The position numbers were made by a program, and so were the translations under genes. A model generated the notes under the pieces. That model was not told the origin of the DNA. It saw nothing but the letters and a program-made list of their open reading frames with translations, and did no database searches. Below, one piece after another: positions 1 to 8,774 of a stretch of DNA of 64,000 bases; within the stretch, counting starts at the first letter, position 1; each line of letters begins with the position of its first letter. Origin of the DNA: Streptococcus salivarius (GTDB lineage: Bacteria; Bacillota; Bacilli; Lactobacillales; Streptococcaceae); contig NZ_CP018187.1 in NCBI RefSeq assembly GCF_009738225.1, positions 506,501 through 570,500 on the forward strand, in the 5' to 3' direction.

Positions 1-11
1 AGGACAAAAAT

Positions 12-1643
12 GTGTCAGTAAATTGGCAAGATATTGCGTTTTCTTTCCTCGGTGGTTTGGGGCTTTTCCTCTTCAGTATCAAGTACATGGGAGATGGTCT
101 TCAACAAGCAGCCGGAGATAAGTTGCGTTTTTACATCGATAAGTATACCAGCAACCCGTTTTTAGGGGTTTTGATTGGTATTGTCATGACGGCCTTGATT
201 CAGTCGAGTTCAGGGGTTACCGTTATTGTCGTCGGTCTGGTTTCGGCAGGGCTTTTAAGTCTTCGTCAGGCTATTGGTATTGTCATGGGGGCAAATATCG
301 GTACAACCGTAACTTCCTTCATGATTGGTTTCAAGCTTGGTGACTATGCCCTTCCAGTGATTTTCCTGGGGGCTGCGCTTCTCTTCTTTACAAGCAATAA
401 GAAGCTCAATAACCTAGGTCGTATCTTGTTTGGTGTAGGGGGAATTTTCTTTGCCCTTAACCTTATGGGAGATGCGGTAGAACCTTTGAAGTCAGTTACA
501 GCCTTTAAGGACTACTTGGCAACCTTGGGTGATCGCCCAGTCATGGGGGTTATCATCGGTGCTGGCTTGACCATGTTGATTCAATCGTCAGCAGCGACCA
601 TCGGTATTCTTCAGAGTCTCTACTCAGGTGGTTTGCTTGATCTGCAAGGTGCCCTTCCAATCCTCTTTGGGGATAATATCGGGACGACTATCACAGCGGT
701 TCTAGCTGCTCTTGGTTCAAACATTGCAGCTAAACGTGTGGCAGGGGCTCACGTACTGTTCAACGTCATTGGGACGGTCTTGTGTTTGATTCTCTTGGTA
801 CCATTCACAGCCTTGATTCAATGGTTTAAGTCTGTGCTTGGTTTGACACCTGAGATGACTATCGCCTTTGCTCACGGTACTTTTAACATCGCAAATACTA
901 TTGTTCAATTCCCATTCATCGGACTCTTGGCTTACCTTGTGACTAAGATTATTCCTGGTGAAGATGAGATTAACAAGTACGAAGCACTTTACTTGGACCG
1001 TTTGCTTATCACACAAGCACCAGCTATCGCCCTTGGTAATGCTAAGAAAGAATTGGTGCACTTGGCATCGTACGCCATCCAGTCTTTGGAAGCTTCCTAT
1101 GCTTTCTTTGCTAAGGGAGATGAAAAATACTTCGATAAGGTTGAGAAGTATGAAACAGCAGTTAATAGTATTGACGAAGAGTTGACAACTTATTTGATTG
1201 ACATCTCTAACGAATCTCTAAGCGTTTCTGAAAATGAAGTGTTGGCAAGTGTGCTTGACTCTGTTCGTGACTTGGAGCGTATTGGTGACCTTGCAGTTGC
1301 AAGTGCAAACCTTTCACAACACATTCATAGTAAGGGAATTGAATTCTCTGATACTGCCAAGGCTGAGCTTGCGGATGTTTACAACCGTACTCACCGCATC
1401 GCCCTTGATAGTATTCGTGTGGTTGTAGATGATGACAAGGTACTTGCAGGTCAAGTCATCCTTCGTCATGAAGAGTTGGAAAAACTTGAAAAACAATTGC
1501 GTAAAATACATACCAAACGTCTTAACAATGGTGAATGTACTGCGCAAGCAGGTATCAACTATGTTGATTACCTCTCACATTACACACGTATCGCAGACCA
1601 TGCGATTAATCTTGTTGAAAAGGTTACAGAGGGTGTGATTTAA
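12..1643 (+). CDS. Na/Pi cotransporter family protein with PhoU-like tail
   Basis: Membrane protein of the Na+/phosphate cotransporter (NptA/YjbB) family, expected to move inorganic phosphate. Two inverted Na/Pi repeats are visible, each with the family's Gln-Ser-Ser motif: QSSS at about residues 64-67 and QSSA at about 191-194. Hydrophobic segments fill roughly residues 8-320, and residues 345-540 form a helical, charged PhoU-like domain. The GTG start is chosen because AGGA lies 7 bases upstream, the nearby ATG at 10 hits a stop at once, and the N-terminus matches streptococcal homologues. The frame is open to the window edge, so a longer start cannot be strictly excluded. Length (543 aa) is normal for the family. 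It ends in its own terminator. Substrate direction is inferred from the family. Confidence 0.9.
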   Translation: MSVNWQDIAFSFLGGLGLFLFSIKYMGDGLQQAAGDKLRFYIDKYTSNPFLGVLIGIVMTALIQSSSGVTVIVVGLVSAGLLSLRQAIGIVMGANIGTTVTSFMIGFKLGDYALPVIFLGAALLFFTSNKKLNNLGRILFGVGGIFFALNLMGDAVEPLKSVTAFKDYLATLGDRPVMGVIIGAGLTMLIQSSAATIGILQSLYSGGLLDLQGALPILFGDNIGTTITAVLAALGSNIAAKRVAGAHVLFNVIGTVLCLILLVPFTALIQWFKSVLGLTPEMTIAFAHGTFNIANTIVQFPFIGLLAYLVTKIIPGEDEINKYEALYLDRLLITQAPAIALGNAKKELVHLASYAIQSLEASYAFFAKGDEKYFDKVEKYETAVNSIDEELTTYLIDISNESLSVSENEVLASVLDSVRDLERIGDLAVASANLSQHIHSKGIEFSDTAKAELADVYNRTHRIALDSIRVVVDDDKVLAGQVILRHEELEKLEKQLRKIHTKRLNNGECTAQAGINYVDYLSHYTRIADHAINLVEKVTEGVI

Positions 1644-1647
1644 TAGA

Positions 1648-1676
1648 GAAAGCCGAGAAAAATTCTCGGCTTTTTT
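1648..1676 (+). terminator. Rho-independent terminator
   Basis: GCCGAGAA/TTCTCGGC stem followed by six T, directly after the Na/Pi cotransporter gene. Confidence 0.85.
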
Positions 1677-1678
1677 GA

Positions 1679-1697
1679 TATAATGAAAGCGTATTAA
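1679..1697 (+). promoter_or_regulatory. nagA -10 box with overlapping cre-like site
   Basis: TATAAT at 1679-1684 runs into TGAAAGCGTATTAA (1684-1697). The latter matches the CcpA cre consensus WTGNAANCGNWNNCW except at the final C. The arrangement is the same as in front of ald (57714), where the cre is perfect. CcpA control is an inference. Confidence 0.45.
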
Positions 1698-1727
1698 GAA
1701 TATAGAAAAATGATGAGAGGTGGTCCT

Positions 1728-2876
1728 ATGACCTATTATATTTCAGCCAAACGTTTTTACTTTGAGAATAAAATCAAGGAAGGTGGCTACCTAGAGGTTG
1801 TGGATGGTCATTTCGGTGACTGGACAGAAAAGGTACCAGAAGGTGCAGAAGTACTGGATTACAGTAATTATCAGATTGCTCCGGGTCTTGTAGATACTCA
1901 TATTCATGGATTTGCGGGTTATGATGTCATGGATAATTCTGAGGAAAGTCTTCTAGGTATGAGTCAAGCCTTACTTTCAGCAGGTGTGACCTCTTTCTTA
2001 CCGACAGCTCTAACAGCGCCATTTGAAGAGTTAAAAGCTATTTGCCAAACAACAGCTAATACGGTTGGTAAGGAAACTGGTGCCAAAATTCAAGGGCTCT
2101 TCTTTGAAGGACCTTATTTTACTGAAACCTATAAGGGAGCTCAAAATCCTAAATACATGGGCAATCCAAGTGTGGAACAATTGAAGGCATGGCAGGAGGC
2201 AGCTCAAGGAAAATTGATTAAATTGGCTCTTGCTCCTGAACGTGAGGGAGTAGCTGAATTTATCCAAGAAGCAACCAAGCAAGGCGTAACTATTGCTCTA
2301 GGTCATTCCAATGCCACATATGAAGAAGCGATGGCAGCAGTGGCAGCTGGGGCGTCCGTTTGGGTCCACGTCTACAATGGGATGCGTGGTTTTACCCACC
2401 GTGAGCCTGGTATGGTTGGTGCAGCCTTTGATAGTCCAGAAACGATTGGTGAGTTGATCGCAGATGGTCATCACGTGGTTCCTGCAGCCTGTAAGGTTCT
2501 TATCAAGCAAAAGACACCTCGAGGAGTTGCCCTTATTACAGACTGTATGTCGGCGGGAGGACGTCCTGATGGCGACTATATGCTGGGTGAACTTCCTGTT
2601 ATTGTTGAAAATGGGACTGCCCGCCTCAAAGAAGGCGGTAACCTAGCTGGATCTATCCTACAACTTAAAGATGGTGCCAAACATGTGGTTGATTGGGGAC
2701 TTGTGACGGTTGCTCAAGCTCTGCAAATGGCAACTAGTGTTCCAGCTAAATCGGTTGGACTTGAAAATACTTGCGGAAGCCTAAAAGTAGGTCTACCAGC
2801 TGATTTTATCGTACTAGATGATTCCTTGGACTTACAGGCAACATATGTTGATGGGCAAAAAGGTTGGGAAAAATAA
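1728..2876 (+). CDS. nagA: N-acetylglucosamine-6-phosphate deacetylase
   Basis: Cytoplasmic amidohydrolase that removes acetate from GlcNAc-6-phosphate, giving glucosamine-6-phosphate for NagB (also in this window, 51346). Metal-site motifs are visible: DTHIHG near residue 55, the FFEGPY segment near 128, the ALGHSNATY segment near 190, and the conserved Asp in LITDCMSAGG near 270. The ATG at 1728 (382 aa) is preferred over in-frame ATGs at 1710 and 1713 because GAGAGGTGG lies just before it, and its product begins MTYYISAKRF as in homologues. It is monocistronic, between two terminators. The gene looks intact. Confidence 0.93.
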   Translation: MTYYISAKRFYFENKIKEGGYLEVVDGHFGDWTEKVPEGAEVLDYSNYQIAPGLVDTHIHGFAGYDVMDNSEESLLGMSQALLSAGVTSFLPTALTAPFEELKAICQTTANTVGKETGAKIQGLFFEGPYFTETYKGAQNPKYMGNPSVEQLKAWQEAAQGKLIKLALAPEREGVAEFIQEATKQGVTIALGHSNATYEEAMAAVAAGASVWVHVYNGMRGFTHREPGMVGAAFDSPETIGELIADGHHVVPAACKVLIKQKTPRGVALITDCMSAGGRPDGDYMLGELPVIVENGTARLKEGGNLAGSILQLKDGAKHVVDWGLVTVAQALQMATSVPAKSVGLENTCGSLKVGLPADFIVLDDSLDLQATYVDGQKGWEK

Positions 2877-2886
2877 GAGAATAAGT

Positions 2887-2915
2887 AGCACTTTCTTATG
2901 AAGGTGCTGTTTTTA
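2887..2915 (+). terminator. Rho-independent terminator after nagA
   Basis: AGCACTTTC/GAAGGTGCT stem with one mismatch, followed by TGTTTTT. Confidence 0.75.
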
Positions 2916-2981
2916 ATTGATTTTTACAAAGGTGTTAGAGTAGTGTAAAATAGAAATACTTTATATTTTACAGGAGGTAAT

Positions 2982-4226
2982 ATGTCAAAACGTATTTGGA
3001 GCATTGCCCTGGCCTATGTCGGTGTAATGATTGGCGCAGGGGTATCTTCAGGGCAGGACCTCTTACAGTATTTTGTTAGTTTTGGAGCCTGGGGACTGAT
3101 AGGTGTCATAGTTCTAGGAGTTTTGCATGTTGGCTTTGGGCGACTCATGATTGCTTTGGGAAGTTATTACCGCTCAGACGATCACTCAGTAGTCCTGGCA
3201 GAAATCAGTCATCCTGTTATCTACCGTATTTTGGATATCGCTTTGATTATCACTTGTTTCCTGTTTGGCTTTGTGATGACAGCGGGGGCAGGGGCTAACC
3301 TAAACCAACAGTTCGGCTTTCCGATTTGGGTAGGTGCCTTCCTGTGTACAGCTCTGACTATCTTTGTGAGTTTCCTAGATTTCAAAAAAATCATTGGTGT
3401 TATTGGAGTTTTTACCCCTATGATTTTGGTTATGATTGCCATGATATTCGTGACCAATGTTTTAGGGCGTCACTGGGATTTTGCTGAGATGGATAAGGTG
3501 TCGCAAACCATTCAATCTCCTTTTCCGAGTATTTGGCTGTCTGTGGTTAACTATTTCGCCGTTTGTGTCATGTCAGCCATAGCCATGGCCTTTGTCATGG
3601 GTGGCTCTATTCTCAAAATCAATGAAGCTGAAAAGAGTGGGGCCTGGGGAGGATTCATGGTTGGTGTGATTTTCTTCGTCACGACCTTGATTCTCTTTGC
3701 TAACAGTGATAAGAGTGCTAGCTCGGATGTTCCAATGTTGGCTATTGCTAAGAAAGTGAACCCTATCTTTGCGACGCTCTATGCCTTGGTCATCTTTGGC
3801 TTGATTTTTAATACCGTCTTTAGTCTTTACTATGCCCTTGGGAAACGTTTCTCAGCAGGTAGTGATAAGCGCTTCAAGTTGTTTGTGGTTGCATTTGCCC
3901 TAGCTGGCTTCGCTATTTCCTTCATGGGCTTCCGTCAATTGGTAGCGGTTATGTATCCTATTATCGGTTATCTGGGAATGCTGATGTTGGTCGTGCTAGT
4001 TGTGGCTAGCTACCGCGAAAAAGCCAAAATTCGTAAGGAAAAGGAAATTCGAAATCATCTCTTGTCCATCGTTGAGAAGTCTTATGATCCCAATCAGGAC
4101 TTAACCCATCAGGACAAGAAAAAGGCCGAAGAACTTCGAGATGCCTCGATTATTGATAATGATATTCTCCATGAGGATGCTCATGCCCATGTTCGTCAGG
4201 AAATGGGAATCAGTAAGAAGGATTAG
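2982..4226 (+). CDS. YkvI-like multi-pass membrane protein
   Basis: A 414-residue integral membrane protein with about ten hydrophobic segments over residues 5-350 and a charged cytoplasmic tail (residues 350-414) rich in Lys, Glu and Asp. The N-terminal glycine-rich stretch MIGAGVSSGQ resembles the unwound first helix of APC/LeuT-fold transporters, and the overall sequence resembles the B. subtilis YkvI family, whose substrate is not known to me. A clear AGGAGG (2972-2977) precedes the ATG. It stands alone between the nagA terminator and the T-box leader. A transport function is inference from the fold only. Confidence 0.75.
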   Translation: MSKRIWSIALAYVGVMIGAGVSSGQDLLQYFVSFGAWGLIGVIVLGVLHVGFGRLMIALGSYYRSDDHSVVLAEISHPVIYRILDIALIITCFLFGFVMTAGAGANLNQQFGFPIWVGAFLCTALTIFVSFLDFKKIIGVIGVFTPMILVMIAMIFVTNVLGRHWDFAEMDKVSQTIQSPFPSIWLSVVNYFAVCVMSAIAMAFVMGGSILKINEAEKSGAWGGFMVGVIFFVTTLILFANSDKSASSDVPMLAIAKKVNPIFATLYALVIFGLIFNTVFSLYYALGKRFSAGSDKRFKLFVVAFALAGFAISFMGFRQLVAVMYPIIGYLGMLMLVVLVVASYREKAKIRKEKEIRNHLLSIVEKSYDPNQDLTHQDKKKAEELRDASIIDNDILHEDAHAHVRQEMGISKKD

Positions 4227-4255
4227 AATTTTATTTTACAAGTTTCTCTATTTCT

Positions 4256-4465
4256 GCTATAATACTGACAAGAAAGAAGGGCTTATGGCGTTTTTCTAGC
4301 GAGCTTGGGATAGTGAAAGCCAAGTAGAGCAAAGTAAGCAAGTGGCGCTTTCTCTCAGCAAAGAGCTGAAGACAAACAGATAAAATGAAGTAATAAATTA
4401 GGGTGGAACCGCGTTTCTGACGCCCCTAGTCGCAAGGCTTGGGTGTTGAAATTCGGTTCTTTTTG
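4256..4465 (+). ncRNA. T-box leader, glyQS type
   Basis: Leader RNA that reads uncharged tRNA and controls transcription of aminoacyl-tRNA synthetase genes. The diagnostic T-box sequence AGGGTGGAACCGCG is at 4400-4413, preceded by a structured region consistent with stem I, and by a TATAAT at about 4258-4263. A glycine specifier is inferred from glyQS downstream; I did not locate the specifier loop with certainty. A GC-rich stem (ACGCCC/GGGTGT, about 4420-4446) follows the T-box, but the T-run is not immediately behind it, so the terminator is less clean than usual. The first gene after the leader is the GFA-family gene, not glyQ. Confidence 0.85.
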
Positions 4466-4498
4466 AATTCATCTAATGCCTAAGTAGAAAGGAGTACA

Positions 4499-4870
4499 AT
4501 GCTTAAAGGATCTTGTTTATGTAAAGCAGTGACTTACACTCTAGATGAGGAATTATCTGAATTAGTTTTCTGCCACTGTTCATTCTGTCGGAAAGCAACT
4601 GCGTCTGCCTATACAGTTAATGCTAAAGTTAGCAGTAAAAATCTAGTATTGCATGGAAAAGAAAAGCTTGTTACGTATAGTTCTTCTCCAGGAAAACAGC
4701 GTTATTACTGCCAGAACTGTCATAGTCAAATTTTCACTGTTCAAGAAAATATACCAGAAGTCTGTGCTTTGAAATTAGGTACAATAGATGAATGCGATCA
4801 GAATTTACAAACTATTCCCAAACGTCATATTTTTCAGGATCCAGCTTTTTCTTGGTTGCTTGATAAATAA
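4499..4870 (+). CDS. GFA/CENP-V family zinc-binding protein
   Basis: A 123-residue protein of the glutathione-dependent formaldehyde-activating (GFA/CENP-V) fold. Zinc ligand cysteines are visible: the CLC pair near residues 6-8 (GSCLCKAV), the FCHCSFC cluster near 24-30, and the YCQNCHSQIF pair near 77-80. The true reaction of such small family members is usually unknown, so no substrate is assigned. It starts 34 bases after the T-box leader with AAAGGAG upstream, and would therefore be transcribed from the glyQS leader. It sits between that leader and glyQ, which is unusual (see findings). Length is normal for the family and the gene looks intact. Confidence 0.85.
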   Translation: MLKGSCLCKAVTYTLDEELSELVFCHCSFCRKATASAYTVNAKVSSKNLVLHGKEKLVTYSSSPGKQRYYCQNCHSQIFTVQENIPEVCALKLGTIDECDQNLQTIPKRHIFQDPAFSWLLDK

Positions 4871-4893
4871 ACCTAAAAAGATAATATAAATTA

Positions 4894-4983
4894 AAGGAGT
4901 AAATAATGTCTAAAAAACTAACCTTCCACTGCGTCAGTGGCAGAGACCTCCTTACAGTCGGACTGCCCCACGCTCAGCACTAG
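4894..4983 (+). pseudogene. Ghost copy of the glyQ start region
   Basis: An AAAGGAG ribosome-binding site (4893-4899) and ATG (4906) open a 25-codon frame whose first seven residues, MSKKLTF, are identical to the start of GlyQ (5082). The frame then leaves GlyQ and stops at TAG 4981-4983 inside a palindromic segment. Over the seven shared codons the four nucleotide differences are all synonymous. That suggests this was once a functional glyQ start, later interrupted. It could still be translated as a short peptide. Confidence 0.7.
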
Positions 4984-5043
4984 GGTGCCTGAGCTAGACG
5001 CAGTACTAACTCGTCCTGCCTCGTATAATCGACGAGGCAGACT
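4926..5043 (+). repeat. Branched palindromic element between the glyQ ghost and glyQ
   Basis: Nested inverted repeats are visible. An outer pair, ACTGCGTC (4928-4935) with GACGCAGT (4998-5005), encloses GCTCAG/CTGAGC (4972-4977, 4989-4994). A separate perfect 9-bp hairpin, CTGCCTCGT/ACGAGGCAG, spans about 5016-5040. The element begins right after the seven ghost codons. It is a likely small repetitive or miniature mobile element; I cannot assign it to a named family. Confidence 0.6.
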
Positions 5044-5081
5044 CGTGTCGCAAGAAATCATTTTTAATCAAGGAGTATTCA

Positions 5082-5999
5082 ATGTCTAAGAAATTAACAT
5101 TTCAAGAAATTATTTTGACTTTGCAACAATACTGGAATGACCAGGGTTGTATGCTCATGCAGGCTTATGATAACGAAAAAGGTGCGGGAACCATGAGTCC
5201 TTACACCTTCCTTCGTGCCATTGGTCCTGAGCCATGGAATGCGGCTTATGTAGAGCCATCTCGTCGTCCAGCAGATGGTCGTTACGGGGAAAACCCAAAC
5301 CGCCTTTACCAACACCACCAATTCCAAGTGGTTATGAAACCTTCTCCATCAAACATCCAAGAGCTCTACCTTGAGTCATTGGAAAAATTGGGCATCAATC
5401 CTTTGGAACACGATATTCGTTTCGTTGAAGATAACTGGGAAAACCCATCAACTGGTTCAGCTGGTCTTGGTTGGGAAGTTTGGCTTGACGGTATGGAAAT
5501 CACTCAGTTCACCTACTTCCAACAAGTTGGTGGATTGGCAACTGGTCCGGTAACTTCTGAGGTCACTTACGGTTTGGAACGTTTGGCTTCTTACATCCAA
5601 GAAGTAGATTCTGTTTACGATATTGAGTGGGCTCCAGGCGTTAAATACGGGGAAATCTTCCTTCAACCAGAATACGAACACTCAAAATACAGCTTTGAAG
5701 TTTCTGACCAAGACATGCTTCTTGAAAACTTCGAAAAATTTGAAAAAGAAGCAGGACGTGCTTTGGAATTGGGTCTTGTTCACCCTGCCTATGACTACGT
5801 TTTGAAATGTTCACATACTTTTAACTTGCTAGATGCTCGTGGCGCTGTTTCTGTTACAGAACGTGCCGGTTACATTGCCCGCATCCGTAACTTGGCCCGT
5901 GTCGTTGCTAAAACCTTCGTCGCAGAACGCAAAAAACTCGGATATCCACTTCTCGACGAAGCCACACGCGCCAAACTCCTAGCAGAAGAGGAAGAATAA
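5082..5999 (+). CDS. glyQ: Glycine-tRNA ligase alpha subunit
   Basis: Catalytic alpha subunit of the heterotetrameric glycyl-tRNA synthetase; with GlyS it charges tRNA-Gly. The 305-residue length and sequence are typical, including the N-terminal [13 protein letters not shown] segment, the conserved [16 protein letters not shown] block near residues 48-63 and the QHHQFQV segment near 77-84. AAGGAG lies at 5070-5075, before the ATG at 5082. Expression is expected from the T-box leader about 0.7 kb upstream, through the GFA gene and the ghost/palindrome region. It is followed by a 280-base structured spacer before glyS, instead of the short gap seen in many bacteria. Confidence 0.97.
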   Translation: MSKKLTFQEIILTLQQYWNDQGCMLMQAYDNEKGAGTMSPYTFLRAIGPEPWNAAYVEPSRRPADGRYGENPNRLYQHHQFQVVMKPSPSNIQELYLESLEKLGINPLEHDIRFVEDNWENPSTGSAGLGWEVWLDGMEITQFTYFQQVGGLATGPVTSEVTYGLERLASYIQEVDSVYDIEWAPGVKYGEIFLQPEYEHSKYSFEVSDQDMLLENFEKFEKEAGRALELGLVHPAYDYVLKCSHTFNLLDARGAVSVTERAGYIARIRNLARVVAKTFVAERKKLGYPLLDEATRAKLLAEEEE

Positions 6000-6080
6000 T
6001 AAGCGTTACAAGAATGGAAAATGGGCAAACAAAGTGAGCCCACATGGCTACCCAGAGGCAAGTCGAAGACTTGCTAAAGG

Positions 6081-6252
6081 GATAGGCGCCGCTGTACTGG
6101 TATATGGGGATTTTTGAAACGTTAGGTTCAAAAATCAGTTAGCTAAATCCACTTTGATGAGACTGTTGGAAATCTATGTCAAGGAGACACCAGATTTCCA
6201 TACAGCCTCACAAAGTTAGTTAGCAACGTCCCCAGTACCTAAGGCGCCTATC
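6081..6252 (+). repeat. 172-bp terminal-inverted-repeat element between glyQ and glyS
   Basis: Bounded by perfect 10-bp inverted ends GATAGGCGCC (6081-6090) and GGCGCCTATC (6243-6252). Just inside, GTACTGG...GGGGA faces TCCCCAGTAC. Two internal hairpins are visible: TTTTTGAA/TTCAAAAA and TGGAAATCT/AGATTTCCA. No ORF of note. The RNA would fold into a long branched hairpin within the glyQS transcript. Family unknown; a miniature repeat element or a regulatory spacer are both possible. Confidence 0.7.
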
Positions 6253-6279
6253 AAAAAAGAATTTTGTAAAGGAAGAAAC

Positions 6280-8316
6280 ATGACAAAAAACTTATTAGTA
6301 GAACTTGGACTTGAAGAGTTGCCAGCCTACGTTGTCACACCAAGTGAAAAACAACTCGGGGAGAAAATGGCAGCCTTCTTGGATGATAACCGTCTCTCAT
6401 ACGAAAGCATTCAAACCTTCTCAACACCACGCCGTTTGGCAGTCCGTGTGATTGGTTTGGCTGATCAACAATCCGATTTGACCGAAGATTTTAAAGGCCC
6501 TTCTAAGAAAATCGCTTTGGATGCAGAAGGTAACTTCTCAAAAGCTGCGCAAGGATTTGTCCGTGGGAAAGGCTTGACTGTTGACGATATCGAATTCCGT
6601 GAAGTCAAAGGTGAAGAGTACGTTTATGTTACTAAACACGAAGCTGGAAAACCTGCTAAAGAAGTTTTGGTTGGCGTTCCAGAAGTGCTTGCTTCATTGA
6701 CTTTCCCTGTCAGCATGCACTGGGCTAACAACACATTTGAATACATTCGCCCAGTTCACACCTTGACAGTTCTTTTGGGCGACGAAGCGCTTGACCTTGA
6801 CTTCTTGGATATCAAGTCAGGTCGTGTGAGTCGTGGACATCGTTTCCTTGGACATGAAGTGGAAATTACCAATGCGGATTCTTATGAGGAAGACCTTCGT
6901 ACTGTTTACGTGATTGCGGATAGCAAAGAACGTGAAAACATGATTCGTGAGCAAATCAAAGCTATCGAAGCAGAACAAGGTGTTCAAGTCCAAATCGAAG
7001 AAGGACTTTTGAATGAAGTCTTGAACTTGGTCGAATACCCAACTGCATTTATGGGAAGTTTCGATACTAAGTATTTGGACGTTCCAGAAGAAGTCTTGGT
7101 GACCTCAATGGAAACCCACCAACGTTACTTTGTTGTACGTGACCTTGATGGTAAGTTGAAACCAAACTTCATCTCAGTCCGTAACGGTAACGCCGAGCAC
7201 TTGGAAAATGTTGTTCGAGGAAATGAAAAAGTCTTGGTGGCCCGTCTTGAAGATGGTGAATTCTTCTGGCGTGAAGACCAAAAGCTTAAGATTGAAGACC
7301 TCGTTGCTAAATTGGCTAACGTGACTTTCCATGAAAAAATCGGTTCTCTCTCAGAACACATGGCGCGTGCTGGTGTCATTGCCGCGTCATTGGCTGAGCA
7401 AGCTGGTTTGACTGCCGAAGAAACTGCAGCCGTAGCGCGTGCAGCTGAAATTTACAAATTTGACCTCTTGACTGGTATGGTCGGAGAGTTCGATGAATTG
7501 CAAGGAATCATGGGTGAAAAATACGCCCTCCTTGCTGGTGAGGATGCTGCGGTTGCGACAGCTATCCGTGAGCATTACCTTCCTGATTCAGCAGACGGAG
7601 CTCTTCCAGAGACTAAGGTTGGTGCTATCCTTGCGCTTGCAGATAAATTGGATACTCTCCTTTCCTTCTTCTCAGTTGGCTTGATTCCATCAGGTTCAAA
7701 TGACCCTTATGCGCTTCGTCGTGCAACACAAGGGATTGTTCGTATCTTGGATGCTTTTGGTTGGCACATCCCTATGGATGAGTTGATCGACAGCCTTTAC
7801 GCCCTTTCATTTGATAGTCTTTCTTATGACAATCAAGCAGAAGTCATCAACTTCATCAAAGCGCGTGTGGATAAGATGATGGGACGCACATCTAAAGATA
7901 TCAAGGAAGCCGTTCTTGCTGGTTCAAACTTTGTCGTGGCAGATATGCTTGAAGCAGCTGACGCCCTCTCAGAAGCTGCTAAGGCTGATGGTTACAAGGC
8001 AGCTGTTGAATCACTCTCACGTGCCTTCAACTTGGCAGAAAAAGCAGATGCTTCAGTAGCAGTCGATGCAAGTCTCTTTGAAAATGACCAAGAAAAAGCC
8101 CTTTCTAAAGCGATTGAAGAGCTTGAATTGACTGGTTCAGCTAGTGACAAATTGGCTCAGCTCTTTGCTCTTAGCCCAGTCATCGATGCCTTCTTTGACA
8201 ATACCATGGTTATGGCAGAAGATGAGGCTGTTAAAAACAACCGTTTGGCCCTTCTTTCGGGTCTTGTGGCTAAAGCCAAAGCTGTTGCAGCCTTTAATCA
8301 ATTGAATACAAAATAA
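6280..8316 (+). CDS. glyS: Glycine-tRNA ligase beta subunit
   Basis: Beta subunit of glycyl-tRNA synthetase, needed for tRNA binding by the alpha2beta2 enzyme. The 678-residue length and the opening [17 protein letters not shown] are characteristic. The SMETHQRYF block near residue 277 and the [11 protein letters not shown] block near 470 are conserved in the family, and the C-terminal region resembles the anticodon-binding part. AAAGGAAG precedes the ATG. It is followed 33 bases later by the DUF896 gene, probably on the same transcript. No sign of damage. Confidence 0.97.
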   Translation: MTKNLLVELGLEELPAYVVTPSEKQLGEKMAAFLDDNRLSYESIQTFSTPRRLAVRVIGLADQQSDLTEDFKGPSKKIALDAEGNFSKAAQGFVRGKGLTVDDIEFREVKGEEYVYVTKHEAGKPAKEVLVGVPEVLASLTFPVSMHWANNTFEYIRPVHTLTVLLGDEALDLDFLDIKSGRVSRGHRFLGHEVEITNADSYEEDLRTVYVIADSKERENMIREQIKAIEAEQGVQVQIEEGLLNEVLNLVEYPTAFMGSFDTKYLDVPEEVLVTSMETHQRYFVVRDLDGKLKPNFISVRNGNAEHLENVVRGNEKVLVARLEDGEFFWREDQKLKIEDLVAKLANVTFHEKIGSLSEHMARAGVIAASLAEQAGLTAEETAAVARAAEIYKFDLLTGMVGEFDELQGIMGEKYALLAGEDAAVATAIREHYLPDSADGALPETKVGAILALADKLDTLLSFFSVGLIPSGSNDPYALRRATQGIVRILDAFGWHIPMDELIDSLYALSFDSLSYDNQAEVINFIKARVDKMMGRTSKDIKEAVLAGSNFVVADMLEAADALSEAAKADGYKAAVESLSRAFNLAEKADASVAVDASLFENDQEKALSKAIEELELTGSASDKLAQLFALSPVIDAFFDNTMVMAEDEAVKNNRLALLSGLVAKAKAVAAFNQLNTK

Positions 8317-8349
8317 GTACCTGTTGACAGGTAGAAAGTAGGTCTTATT

Positions 8350-8607
8350 ATGACACCTGAAAAAATTGCTCGTATCAATGAGCTTGCCAAAAAGAAAAAA
8401 ACAGAAGGCTTGACACCAGAAGAAGAGGTAGAACAAGCAAAACTTCGTGAAGAATACATTGAGGGTTATCGTCGCTCAGTTCGTCACCACATCGAAGGAA
8501 TTAAAGTGGTTGACGAAGAAGGTAACGATGTGACACCTGAAAAACTACGTCAAGTCCAACGTGAAAAAGGCTTGCATGGTCGTAGCCTTGATGATCCTGA
8601 ATCATAA
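8350..8607 (+). CDS. DUF896 family small protein (YnzC-like)
   Basis: An 85-residue, highly charged protein with no membrane segment, matching the DUF896/YnzC family of Firmicutes. The family hallmark is visible: an N-terminal two-helix region ([20 protein letters not shown], residues 5-24) followed by [21 protein letters not shown]. The C-terminus ends in a [10 protein letters not shown] segment. The molecular role is not known to me. It follows glyS closely and ends in a strong terminator, so it is likely the last gene of the glyQS transcript. Confidence 0.88.
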   Translation: MTPEKIARINELAKKKKTEGLTPEEEVEQAKLREEYIEGYRRSVRHHIEGIKVVDEEGNDVTPEKLRQVQREKGLHGRSLDDPES

Positions 8608-8612
8608 TAACT

Positions 8613-8648
8613 AGTAACAAGGGTTTGGAAGTTTTCCAAGCCCTTGTT
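8613..8648 (+). terminator. Rho-independent terminator of the glyQS transcript
   Basis: Long stem ACAAGGGTTTGGA/TCCAAGCCCTTGT, almost perfect, followed by TTTT. Confidence 0.88.
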
Positions 8649-8774
8649 TTGAAGTATAAAATTCTGAATATTCTGTATAATATTGACCGATTATTTCAAA
8701 AATGGTACAATATAAGTTATGTTAAAAATTGCAGGACTCAATAAGTCTTGCTTAATAGAATTGGAGTGAAAAAA

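Noticed and set aside
717..1061. Minus-strand 114-codon frame inside the Na/Pi cotransporter gene
   Set aside because: Antisense shadow of a strongly coding gene; no ribosome-binding site and no family resemblance. The same applies to most small frames within other genes.
8137..8436. Minus-strand 99-codon frame over the glyS end and the DUF896 start
   Set aside because: Covers two genes that fit known families and has no ribosome-binding site of its own.
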